Both the position numbers and the translations under genes were made by a program. Positions 6,521 through 13,328 of a stretch of 23,470 bases of DNA are shown here, in pieces. The stretch is from positions 1 through 23,470 of the IMG/VR virus record IMGVR_UViG_3300041809_000220. One strand, 5' to 3'. Positions within the stretch are counted from its first letter, which is position 1. The number at the start of each line of letters is the position of its first letter. Origin of the DNA: a virus. Under the pieces are notes generated by a model. The model ran no database searches, was not told the origin of the DNA, and saw nothing but the letters and a program-made list of their open reading frames with translations.

Positions 6521-6852
6521 GCAACTATTCTCAGAACTTCGCTATTAGTGGATTAGAAACCTTAACCATTGTTATGCCGGTTGCTGGCAACTTTGTTCTT
6601 AAGGGCAAGATCAAGCTTCCAAGGCTTTCTCAGACGGATCCAACTGATCCAAACTATCTTGCTTATCCCTCTGCGGTGGTCGCAACAATTAAACAGAATG
6701 GATCCACAATCTTCACAAGCACGGCAGGATCGGATGGCTTTTACGTTCCGATTAGTGCCGCTGCTCAAGATACATTCACGGTAGCGCTGAGTTCAGCGGC
6801 TGCAGAAGATAACGTTTTAAACGCGGTTTCGGCCGTAGTTTCCCTGGGGTAA
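6517..6852 (+). CDS. small beta-rich protein, paralogue of the upstream gene (111 aa)
   Basis: Overlaps the previous gene by ATGA. The 111 residues alternate hydrophobic and polar positions as in beta strands (ETLTIVMPVAGNFVLKGKIK; AVVATIKQNGSTIFTS), with no cysteines. It aligns by eye to the N- and C-terminal parts of the 5756 gene product without its glycine-rich middle, so the pair likely arose by tandem duplication followed by an insertion or loss. A head decoration or fibre-base role is possible but unproven. Confidence 0.72.
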   Translation: MSNYSQNFAISGLETLTIVMPVAGNFVLKGKIKLPRLSQTDPTDPNYLAYPSAVVATIKQNGSTIFTSTAGSDGFYVPISAAAQDTFTVALSSAAAEDNVLNAVSAVVSLG

Positions 6853-6855
6853 ATC

Positions 6856-7962
6856 ATGCCATTGGTCAAAGGTCGATCTGATAAAGCGTTCGAACACAAC
6901 ATCAAGGCCGAGATTGGTGCAGGAAAGCCACAGAAGCAAAGTCTGGCCATTGCTTATGCAATGAAGCGCAAGGCAGAGCACAAGGCTGATGGTGGCGAGA
7001 TGTGCGCCCATGGTGGCCCGGTTCATTGCATGGCTGGATGTTACGCTGGCGGCGGTGAATCAAGTGAGCAACCTGCGGGTCCGGTTCTTGATCCAGAGAA
7101 GGTTAAACAGTTCACTAAGGGATTTAATAGCGGAGATGTATCGATCTCTGATGCGGTATCAAACGCAAAGAAAGCGCTTGGGTTCGCGAAAGGTGGAGAA
7201 ATGAAGTCTAAACGTGAACGGGCAATGGAAGCGTTTCATCGGATGGCTGAAGGCGGGGAATCATATAAAACTGGCGCTCAAAACGCTCGGACCTATTCGG
7301 CTCAGAGTGGACAAAAAGGCGTTCACACGCCCCGGATGCCATATCCTAAATCAAAAGAATCTTATGGCGAGTCAATGGCCGGTTATTCTGCGAAAGATAA
7401 GTCTCCAGCATTGAATGCACAGGCCAAGGGTGAACATGAGCGCGTTTTGGGCGAGATGAAATCCATGAAGAAGCCCAACCTCATGGCTGAAGGTGGTTAC
7501 ATCGGCTCTTATCAGTCCAAAGATAAGCCTGAGATCGATGGCGACTTGATGCCAGAAGCGCATCTCGAGCAGGAACTAGCCGAACATGTTGCACACATGG
7601 ATGCCCCAGATTCTCATGTTGAACACGCTGTCATGAACCAAATGGGTGATGAAGATGAGGGCGCAGGAGACATGGACGCCATTCATCCTATGGTCCGCAG
7701 AATCATGATGGGAATGGCTAAGGGTTATTCTAAGGGCGGAATGGTTGCCAATGAAGACGCAGGCGAGTCTGCGAGCACGCCGGAACACATGGCTAAAGAT
7801 AAAGAGAACGAATTTGATGATCTCGCACTTAGAGATGATCTTGAATTCGAAGATACGGGCGCTAACTTGGGTGACGCTGCCGAAGACCACGACCGGAACG
7901 ACATTGTGTCTCGGATCATGAAATCTCGTGCCAAGAAAGATCGGATGCCGAGGCCCGCTTGA
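6856..7962 (+). CDS. phage protein with repeated GG motifs (368 aa)
   Basis: It begins MPLVKGRSDKAFEHNIKAEI and continues GAGKPQKQSLAIAYAMKRKA, an N-terminal motif I recall from phage proteins between terminase and portal. The rest is low complexity, and short GG units recur: ADGGEM, AHGG, AGGG, AKGGEM, AEGGES, AEGGYIG, SKGGM. Between them lie charged Lys/Glu/Ser-rich linkers and an acidic His-containing segment (EHVAHMDAPDSHVEHAVMN). Four Cys/His residues sit in the first GG block (CAHGGPVHCMAGC), possibly binding metal. The same GG style appears in the products of the 20195 and 21589 genes, which suggests a shared virion function such as internal or membrane-contact segments. Function unknown. 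Confidence 0.74.
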   Translation: MPLVKGRSDKAFEHNIKAEIGAGKPQKQSLAIAYAMKRKAEHKADGGEMCAHGGPVHCMAGCYAGGGESSEQPAGPVLDPEKVKQFTKGFNSGDVSISDAVSNAKKALGFAKGGEMKSKRERAMEAFHRMAEGGESYKTGAQNARTYSAQSGQKGVHTPRMPYPKSKESYGESMAGYSAKDKSPALNAQAKGEHERVLGEMKSMKKPNLMAEGGYIGSYQSKDKPEIDGDLMPEAHLEQELAEHVAHMDAPDSHVEHAVMNQMGDEDEGAGDMDAIHPMVRRIMMGMAKGYSKGGMVANEDAGESASTPEHMAKDKENEFDDLALRDDLEFEDTGANLGDAAEDHDRNDIVSRIMKSRAKKDRMPRPA

Positions 7963-8216
7963 TTCAGAATATCAAGGACTTAGAAAAGCTTATAAAGCTC
8001 TTGCGTAGACAAGGCGTTCAAGACTTCAAAATGGGCGATATTGCCTTGAAGCTGGGTGACTTGCCTATCGAGAGACAATCGATCCAGGTGGAAGATGAGA
8101 TCCAAGATGATCCCTACGCCAATTTCCCAACGGGAATGCTCACCGAGGCTCAGGCCATGCACTACGCAATGGGCGGCGTTCCAGAGAATGATCCGGAGTT
8201 GATTGGTAAACAATGA
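7959..8216 (+). CDS. small conserved-type phage protein before portal (85 aa)
   Basis: TTG 7959 is taken as start because it overlaps the previous stop (TTGA) and has GAGG about 6 nt upstream; no ATG lies near the N-terminal motif. The product reads MIQNIKDLEKLIKLLRRQGV then QDFKMGDIALKLGDLP, a helix followed by a short beta unit, and ends with an acidic linker, LTEAQAMHYAMGG and PENDPELIGKQ. I recall this helix-plus-FKxGDxxLxxG pattern in small podophage proteins next to the portal. Role unknown. Confidence 0.74.
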   Translation: MIQNIKDLEKLIKLLRRQGVQDFKMGDIALKLGDLPIERQSIQVEDEIQDDPYANFPTGMLTEAQAMHYAMGGVPENDPELIGKQ

Positions 8217-10135
8217 AGATCAGCAAAGGTAAGCCATCAGTCGATAAGATCATCATGAAGACCAAATCGAATTCCGAGCTCTCGAATTCGATTCTTGCTG
8301 AGTGGTGGAAGGCTGAGGATGAAGTAAAGCTCGCACAAGAGCTCTGCGGGACTGCATCTTATTTAAAGACCAACCAAACCTATAGGATTAGACAACGTGC
8401 CGTTGACATTCGGATGTATTGCGGACTTTCTGTTTATTCTTACGCTGGTTCTAATGTCAGCAAAATGGATCGGACTAAGACCCTTCCAGATGATCGACCT
8501 ACCTTTAATCTTATTCAGGCTTGCACTGATACTCTGGTTAGCCGACTTTCTCAGAATCGCCCTGAACCGAAGTTCTTAACGGACGGAGGCGATTACAAAC
8601 AACGACACCTTGCTCAAAGGCTGAATCAGTTCATCATGGGAGAGTTCTATCAGACTCGTTTCTATGAAAAAGCAGTCCAAATGCTTCGGGATTGTTTCGT
8701 CATGGGTACTGGATGCCTCAAGATCTATGAGGGACATGACAACAAGGTTGCTGTTGACCGAGTCATGATCACGGATCTATATTGTGATGAAAATGATTCA
8801 ATTAATGGCGATCCTCAAAGCCTTATTCAAGTTAAGCTTATGGACCGCGATAAGCTTATTGCGAATAGTGATAAGGCTGCTCAACTTATTATTGCTGCCG
8901 CACCTAATTCTGTACCTGATAACAGCCCTGATTCTGGACGTACTACATCAGATCAGGTCATGGTCGTTGAGGGGTGGAAGCTTCCGAGCGGTCCGGACCC
9001 AGATGCTCCTGGATACATACCTGGCCGGCATACGCTCGCTCTTCAGAGCGGTATAATTTACGACGAAGCGTGGAACAAACCTAAATTCCCATTTGTCCTC
9101 ATGAACTACTCGGATCCGTTCTTAGGGTTCTTTGGCCAGGGCTTAGCAACCCAGCTCTTTGGCACTCAGATGGGTTTGAACCGTATTCTTTATACGATTG
9201 CTAGGGCCATTACCCTTGTAGGTGTTCCACGGATCTTCATTGAGCAGAACTCTAAGGTTGTTAAAGCCCACCAAAATAATGAGATTGGCGTAATCATTAC
9301 CTATTCAGGCACGAAGCCCAGCTATGAGGTTGCCCCCTGTAATGCTCCAGAACTCTACGCTGAGCGCGATAAGCTAATTCAGTATGGATTTCAGCAGACT
9401 GGCGTATCTGCGATGCAGGCGACTTCTCAGAAGCCGGAAGGATTGAATAGCGGCGCAGCCATTCGTTCTTATGACGACATTGCAACCGATCGATTCGCTG
9501 CAATTAATAAGAAGTATGACAACGTCTTTGTCGACGGCGCTTATCTTGTAGCGGAGACGGCAAAAGATATCGCGGAGCGCGAAGGCAAGTATCAAACGGT
9601 CTATCCGAATAAGGATGGGACTAAAGAGATTGACCTTCCGGCCATGAAGTTCCTGAAAGATCCGTTTGTCATTCAATGCTTCACAGAGAGCGCGCTACCG
9701 CGCACACCCGCTGGCCGGATTCAAACGGTCACAGAGCTTGTCCAGGCGGGAATTCTGACCATCAAAGAAGGCGCACGCCTCATGCGCTTTCCCGATCTAG
9801 AACAGAATGAACGTCTGGACAACGCGTCCGAAGAGCGGATCTATCAACAGCTCGATAGCATCGTAGAAGACGGCAAGTACATAGAGCCCGACATGTTCTT
9901 AGATCTCAACTTGGCTCAACAATTGGTTGTAAAATACCTGAACTTGTACTTAGCTTGTAAGCTTGAAGAGAAGAAAGCCGATATGCTCCGCGATTACTTC
10001 AAGCAAGTCCAAGCGCTTATGCAGGCCGCTATTCCGCCTGCCCCGCCCGCTCCTGCTCCAGTTCCGCAAGCAACAGCCCAACCTCTTCCGCAGTCGCCGT
10101 TAGTGCCTAATGCGGTAGGTCAGCCAGCCGCTTAA
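8213..10135 (+). CDS. portal protein
   Basis: A 640-residue protein at the usual place, after terminase and before scaffold and capsid, with the size and composition of podophage (P22-type) portals. The portal forms the dodecameric ring at the head vertex through which DNA enters and leaves. Visible parts: early segment PDDRPTFNLIQACTDTLVSR with QNRPEP; the core LNYSDPF-like stretch FVLMNYSDPFLGFFGQGLA; and helical crown-type segments toward the end. The C-terminal 40 residues are Pro/Ala-rich (IPPAPPAPAPVPQATAQP) and probably disordered. ATG 8213 overlaps the previous stop. No truncation is seen. Confidence 0.9.
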   Translation: MKISKGKPSVDKIIMKTKSNSELSNSILAEWWKAEDEVKLAQELCGTASYLKTNQTYRIRQRAVDIRMYCGLSVYSYAGSNVSKMDRTKTLPDDRPTFNLIQACTDTLVSRLSQNRPEPKFLTDGGDYKQRHLAQRLNQFIMGEFYQTRFYEKAVQMLRDCFVMGTGCLKIYEGHDNKVAVDRVMITDLYCDENDSINGDPQSLIQVKLMDRDKLIANSDKAAQLIIAAAPNSVPDNSPDSGRTTSDQVMVVEGWKLPSGPDPDAPGYIPGRHTLALQSGIIYDEAWNKPKFPFVLMNYSDPFLGFFGQGLATQLFGTQMGLNRILYTIARAITLVGVPRIFIEQNSKVVKAHQNNEIGVIITYSGTKPSYEVAPCNAPELYAERDKLIQYGFQQTGVSAMQATSQKPEGLNSGAAIRSYDDIATDRFAAINKKYDNVFVDGAYLVAETAKDIAEREGKYQTVYPNKDGTKEIDLPAMKFLKDPFVIQCFTESALPRTPAGRIQTVTELVQAGILTIKEGARLMRFPDLEQNERLDNASEERIYQQLDSIVEDGKYIEPDMFLDLNLAQQLVVKYLNLYLACKLEEKKADMLRDYFKQVQALMQAAIPPAPPAPAPVPQATAQPLPQSPLVPNAVGQPAA

Positions 10136-10140
10136 CAGAA

Positions 10141-10158
10141 TCTCGGAAGTTACCGAGA
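10141..10158 (+). promoter_or_regulatory. hairpin just before scaffold ribosome site
   Basis: TCTCGG (10141-10146) and CCGAGA (10153-10158) form a 6-bp stem around AAGTTA, ending 2 nt before GGAAG, the ribosome site of the scaffold gene. It may stabilise the transcript end or tune initiation. Confidence 0.4.
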
Positions 10159-10169
10159 AAGGAAGCCAA

Positions 10170-11171
10170 ATGAAGATCAGCGCAATGTCTGCGGGTGCAG
10201 CAGGAACGCCAGGAACAGCCCTAAACAGTACAAACGTAGGAGTGACCGCAAGCGCGGAGAAGCTCGCAGCCGCCAAAGCCATCGCCGCAGGCGAAGAGGC
10301 GCCAAAAGAAGAAGCAAAACAAGATCCGGTTGAAAGAGCCAAAGGCATTCGTCGGATCATGATGAAGACGAACTATTCCACCAATCGAGATGACGTTCAA
10401 ATAGCACCAGAAATACCCGCTGAGGCACCGGCACCAGAAAGCACCGTTTCTGACACAGTTGAACAGAGTAAGGTGGCTGCGGAGTCAACCCAGTACATTA
10501 CTCCAGAACGCGCTGCGGTTGCTAAGCAACGGCGGGCCCTCCAAGTTAAAGAGAGGGAATTGGCAGCAAGGGAAGCTAAGATCGGACAAGCGCCGGAAGG
10601 CGAATTCCTCTCTAAGGCCGACTTGATTGCTAATCCTCTGAAGATTTTCGATCTAGGCTTAACCTATGATCAGCTCACGGAAGCAATTCTGGCGAATCAA
10701 AGCGGAATCACACCCGAAATTCAATCTCTTAAAGAAGAACTCCGGCGCGTCAAGGAAGACGTGACTAAAACTCTTACCGATAGAGACGTTCAGGCCGAGC
10801 AGCAGGTCCTTTCTCAAATGAAAAAGGAAGCTCAAGGCTTGATTCAGTCGGGCGACGATTACGAGATGGTTCGTGAAACTGGATCGCTTCCACACGTGAT
10901 TGACCTGATTTACCGAACTTACAAGAAAACAGGAGAAGTCCTGGATGTAAGAGCGGCTTTAAATCTAGTTGAGACGGATCTGATCACTGAGACGCTTAAG
11001 GTTGCTAATCTAAAAAAGGTGAGGAGCAAGATTGCTCCAGATCCTGTTCCAGTCCAGCCGACGTCAGAAGGCAAACAAATGAGAACACTAACTAACCGCG
11101 ACGGCGCAAGCATTCCTTTAGATCGGAGATCTAGGGCCATTGCTGCCATGCGCGGTACACTGAGGAAGTAG
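10170..11171 (+). CDS. probable scaffolding protein
   Basis: A 333-residue, highly charged, mostly helical protein between portal and major capsid, the standard scaffold position. Residues 1-100 are Ala/Glu-rich and probably disordered. Coiled-coil type segments follow: AVAKQRRALQVKERELAARE (about 110-135) and EIQSLKEELRRVKEDVTKTL (about 187-215). The C-terminus is basic (LDRRSRAIAAMRGTLRK), as expected for the capsid-binding end of many scaffolds. Scaffold directs shell assembly and then leaves the prohead. The call rests on position and composition; no family motif is certain. Ribosome site AAAGGAAG. Confidence 0.75.
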   Translation: MKISAMSAGAAGTPGTALNSTNVGVTASAEKLAAAKAIAAGEEAPKEEAKQDPVERAKGIRRIMMKTNYSTNRDDVQIAPEIPAEAPAPESTVSDTVEQSKVAAESTQYITPERAAVAKQRRALQVKERELAAREAKIGQAPEGEFLSKADLIANPLKIFDLGLTYDQLTEAILANQSGITPEIQSLKEELRRVKEDVTKTLTDRDVQAEQQVLSQMKKEAQGLIQSGDDYEMVRETGSLPHVIDLIYRTYKKTGEVLDVRAALNLVETDLITETLKVANLKKVRSKIAPDPVPVQPTSEGKQMRTLTNRDGASIPLDRRSRAIAAMRGTLRK

Positions 11172-11181
11172 CTTAAAGGCC

Positions 11182-11204
11182 GCTTCCTCTTAACAAAAGG
11201 AAGC
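11182..11204 (+). promoter_or_regulatory. hairpin hiding the capsid gene ribosome site
   Basis: GCTTCCT (11182-11188) pairs with AGGAAGC (11198-11204) over 7 bp with a 9-nt loop. AGGAAG is the Shine-Dalgarno sequence of the capsid gene (ATG 11209), so initiation could be held back until the stem opens. Confidence 0.5.
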
Positions 11205-11208
11205 AAAA

Positions 11209-13165
11209 ATGGCTGTTTCACCAGTCTATGCAAATTCCTCCAACCAGATTGCTGCGTTGAAGGAGCTTTACACGGACGATAAAGACTACATGAAGAACAT
11301 TGTCTAAATAGCGTGGGCAATGATTATTTTCCAGAAATGACGCTAAGAATCCTTGGCTGGCAATGATCCCGAAAAACGAGAGCCCAGACGGATTCGCTGG
11401 AAAATACATCCCTAGATTGATGGGGATGTTAAATCAGGCAAAATCGGTGAAGGCTGAAATGCTAATACCGAGGGAAGTTAGGCTTAACAACCGAAACCCC
11501 GTAGAGCGTAGTGGACGAACCTAACACAGAGTGTTAGAATATAAGCCACCAAGAGTGCCTGACACTCGGAGTTTTATGAGTGAAAATGTACGCCGAGCTA
11601 GCGCGAAAACGTGCTCTGCTTGTGGAAAAACAAAGGTCGAAGACAGAAATTGGTATCGCAATTCGACGTGTCCGGCTTGTTATATGGCAGTTTTAAGAAA
11701 AACAAGGCCCGAGGCAATTAGAAGTGCGAAACTAAAGTGTTATTACGGGATTTCTGTTGAGCACTTTAATAAACTGTTACAAAAACAGGACTTTAAGTGC
11801 GCAATCTGTAGGTCCAGTACTAACAAGCTTAAAAATGGAAAACTGCAAAACTTTGTAGTCGACCACTGTCACAAGACAAAAGATGTCCGAGGACTTTTAT
11901 GCCACACCTGCAATATGCGAGTGGGCATATTCGAAAACTGGGGCAATTCCATAAGAGAGTATTTAACAAGCGCTAGAAGCCGAGGATAAAAAGCCACGGC
12001 GATAACAAAAGCAGCGTAAGCTGCTCTGGTTCCTCTCGAGTATTCCAATCCTGCTGGCCGTGCGCACGTATTTGCGAACGCACAAAATCAGCAAACCGCA
12101 ACAAGCGTTGTCTCGTACTTCGTTTATGCGATTCAGGATTACCAACTCGTTACCATCACCAATCTGTTGATGGAGCAAACCAAAACCAATGCTGGCGCGT
12201 TCGTTGATGAAGCAAGCCGCACGCTTGATAATGGTTTCCGTAACATTTCGAACAATATGGCGTTTGAATTGTTTTCGGGCGGTACCGCTTCTCGCGGTGT
12301 CATTAGCTCTGCTGGCGTTTCCTATTCTGCTCCGACTCTGACCTTCACCTTGGCTAACAGCCAAGCTGTGGTTCAGTTCGAAGTTGGAATGGTTCTGCAA
12401 GCTTCGGCTACCGATGGTGGCGCTGCGCTTCAGAATACCCCCGGTACCATTGATGCGATCCAGATTACTGCGGTTAACCGTGGTACTGGCGTGATCTCTG
12501 GAACGGTTGTTCAAGGTGCTCCGCAAACCTCTTGGGGTGCTGGCGATTATCTCCAGATCTTGGGCGATATCGGTATCGGTGGAGCTTCGACCATTGCAGG
12601 CCTCTTGGGCTTGTCTGGCGTAGCTGCATGGGTTCCGGTTGTTGATCCTCCGGCTAATGACAATTTCTGGGGCGTTAACCGCTCTGCAGACATGACTCGT
12701 CTTGGCGGCCTTCGTTACAATGCATCGGCTCAATCGATCTCTGAAGGATTGACCTCGGCTCTTGCGTTGGCTAACCGAGAAGGCGCTGCTCCGGACCTGA
12801 TCATCATCGACTTCGTCAGTTACTCGACGCTGATCAATGAATTGGGCGCTAAAGTCCAGTACGTTCAACTCGAGCACGATGAAGTGCCGGTGGCATTTGA
12901 AGCAATTCATTTCCACAGCGCTTACGGCAAGGTTCCGGTGTTGGCTGACCGCTCGCAACCGGCTCAATCCGCTAACGTGCTTACGGTCGATACCTGGAAG
13001 CTTCGCACTCTCGGCAAGGCTCCTCATATCTTGACCTACGGCATGGAAGGACTTGAAGGTCTGCGTGTTGGTAATGCTGACGCTCTGGAGATCCGCATTG
13101 CTTATTACGGCAATGTGATCAACAACGCTCCTGGCTACAACATGAATGTTCAGCTCAGTGCTTAA
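11209..13165 (+). CDS. major capsid protein, interrupted twice (3 exons)
   Basis: Exons are 11209-11305, 11340-11413 and 12029-13165: 97 + 74 + 1137 nt, together one 436-codon frame (435 residues). Exon 1 encodes a 32-residue start (MAVSPVYANSSNQIAALKEL..., YMKNIV) that meets a TAA right after it. Exon 2 encodes AKNPWLAMIPKNESPDGFAG plus KYIP, and exon 3 resumes VPLEYSNPAGRAHVFANAQN. The order (ANS-LYTDD, NP-LAMIPK-ES, GKYIPVPLEY-NP-GR) matches the capsid family I recall from podophages, with nothing missing. Downstream come the shell domains, including LANREGAAPDLIIIDFVSYS and DTWKLRTLGKAPHILTYGME. Position after scaffold supports the call. Exon 1 joined directly to exon 3 would shift frame, so both inserts must be removed, with exon 2 kept, for full-length protein. 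Confidence 0.92.
11306..11339 (+). other. 34-nt coreless mini-intron with group I-type guide
   Basis: A 34-nt insert in the capsid gene, beginning after U11305 and ending in G11339, the base rule of group I introns. Its 14-nt segment TAGCGTGGGCAATG (11309-11322) is a guide for the joined exons. GGGCAATG pairs with exon CATTGTCT (11298-11305) in an 8-bp P1 with a U-G pair at the 5' splice site. TAGCGT pairs with exon ACGCTA (11340-11345) in a 6-bp Watson-Crick P10. The remaining 17 nt (11323-11339) cannot form P3-P8, so it has no catalytic core. Removal gives NIV-Y-AKNPW in frame. Splicing by a core supplied elsewhere is my inference; a deleted intron remnant is the main alternative. Confidence 0.8.
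11414..12028 (+). ncRNA. group I intron in capsid gene, with homing endonuclease ORF
   Basis: Starts after U11413 and ends in G12028. P1 is CATCCCT (11407-11413) with GGGGATG (11422-11428), U-G at the splice site. Fitting core pieces: P3 TCAGGCA (11434-11440) with TGCCTGA (11556-11562); P4 TCGGT (11444-11448) with ACCGA (11467-11471), with A-rich joining segments; a P7.1-like hairpin CTAACAC/GTGTTAG (11521-11537); P8 CTCGG (11565-11569) with CCGAG (11980-11984), its loop holding the endonuclease ORF; P7 possibly GTGG (11511-11514) with CCAC (11994-11997); and a GUAA-tetraloop hairpin GCAGC/GCTGC (12011-12024) before the 3' site. The extra-hairpin layout suggests subgroup IA. P10 is weak (about 3 bp). 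It looks self-splicing; P7 and P9.0 are tentative. Confidence 0.88.
11576..11989 (+). CDS. intron-encoded endonuclease VII/HNH-type homing endonuclease (137 aa)
   Basis: ATG 11576 is chosen because CTCGGAG lies 5 nt upstream; the in-frame GTG at 11531 would lie inside an intron hairpin. Two zinc-type pairs come first (CSAC, residues 13-16; CPAC, 32-35). Then comes a recombination endonuclease VII-like domain: CYYGISVEHFNKLLQKQ (55-71), FKCAIC (73-78), VVDHCHKTKDVRG (94-106) with the catalytic-type D96-H97 and H99, and LLCHTCN (107-113). Such enzymes cut intronless capsid alleles so that the intron is copied in. Its end overlaps the proposed P8 3' strand. It might also mobilise the neighbouring 34-nt insert by co-conversion, since the two lie only 74 nt apart. 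Confidence 0.92.
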   Translation: MSENVRRASAKTCSACGKTKVEDRNWYRNSTCPACYMAVLRKTRPEAIRSAKLKCYYGISVEHFNKLLQKQDFKCAICRSSTNKLKNGKLQNFVVDHCHKTKDVRGLLCHTCNMRVGIFENWGNSIREYLTSARSRG

Positions 13166-13182
13166 AACGTACTGAATTGATG

Positions 13183-13217
13183 GGGGTGGGGCTACTGATC
13201 GGCTCTACCCCTTTTTT
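13183..13217 (+). terminator. intrinsic terminator after capsid gene
   Basis: GGGGTGGGGC (13183-13192) pairs with GCTCTACCCC (13202-13211) over 10 bp (two G-U pairs), loop TACTGATCG, followed by six T's (13212-13217). It closes the capsid transcription unit. Confidence 0.88.
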
Positions 13218-13218
13218 A

Positions 13219-13244
13219 TTAGCACCATCCCGTACACATATGAG
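13219..13244 (+). promoter_or_regulatory. candidate phage promoter, TTAGCACCA copy 2
   Basis: TTAGCACCA, CC, AC and ATATGAG occur here with exactly the spacing seen at 19800-19825 (20 of 26 positions identical). It lies directly after the capsid terminator and 85 nt before the next gene, as a new promoter would. A perfect hairpin GCTAAC/GTTAGC (13245-13261) follows at once and could be the transcript's 5' stem. Confidence 0.5.
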
Positions 13245-13328
13245 GCTAACCCTTCGTTAGCGCACTGGTGGGTAAGTGGTCTAGGGCTGCTCACAGAGAA
13301 ATACCTAGTTAAATAAGGAAACAACCCT

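Noticed and set aside
11209-11307. A separate 32-residue gene ending at TAA 11305
   Set aside because: Its sequence is the N-terminus of a capsid protein, and the continuation lies directly behind the insert; splitting it would leave the capsid without a start or ribosome site.
11302-11347. Translational bypassing (T4 gene 60 type) across the 34-nt capsid gap
   Set aside because: A stop right after the last codon and a hairpin over it fit bypassing, but the take-off codon GTC has no matching landing codon in the resumed frame. The tyrosine codon needed at the join is made from T11305 plus A11340-C11341, which hopping cannot build. The P10 match to the 3' exon also has no role in bypassing. 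Kept only as a secondary hypothesis.
11963-13027. 354-codon open frame on the minus strand opposite capsid exon 3
   Set aside because: It is antisense to a clear capsid coding region, crosses the intron end, has no ribosome site and a composition typical of a reverse shadow frame.
12167-13165. A capsid gene starting at ATG 12167
   Set aside because: In-frame capsid-like coding (VPLEYSNPAGR onward) extends upstream to 12029 and ends at a group I 3' splice site; no ribosome site precedes 12167.
13166-13328. Another small intron or RNA gene in the gap after the capsid gene
   Set aside because: The gap is explained by a terminator, a promoter-like motif and a hairpin; no guide-like complementarity or group I core was found.
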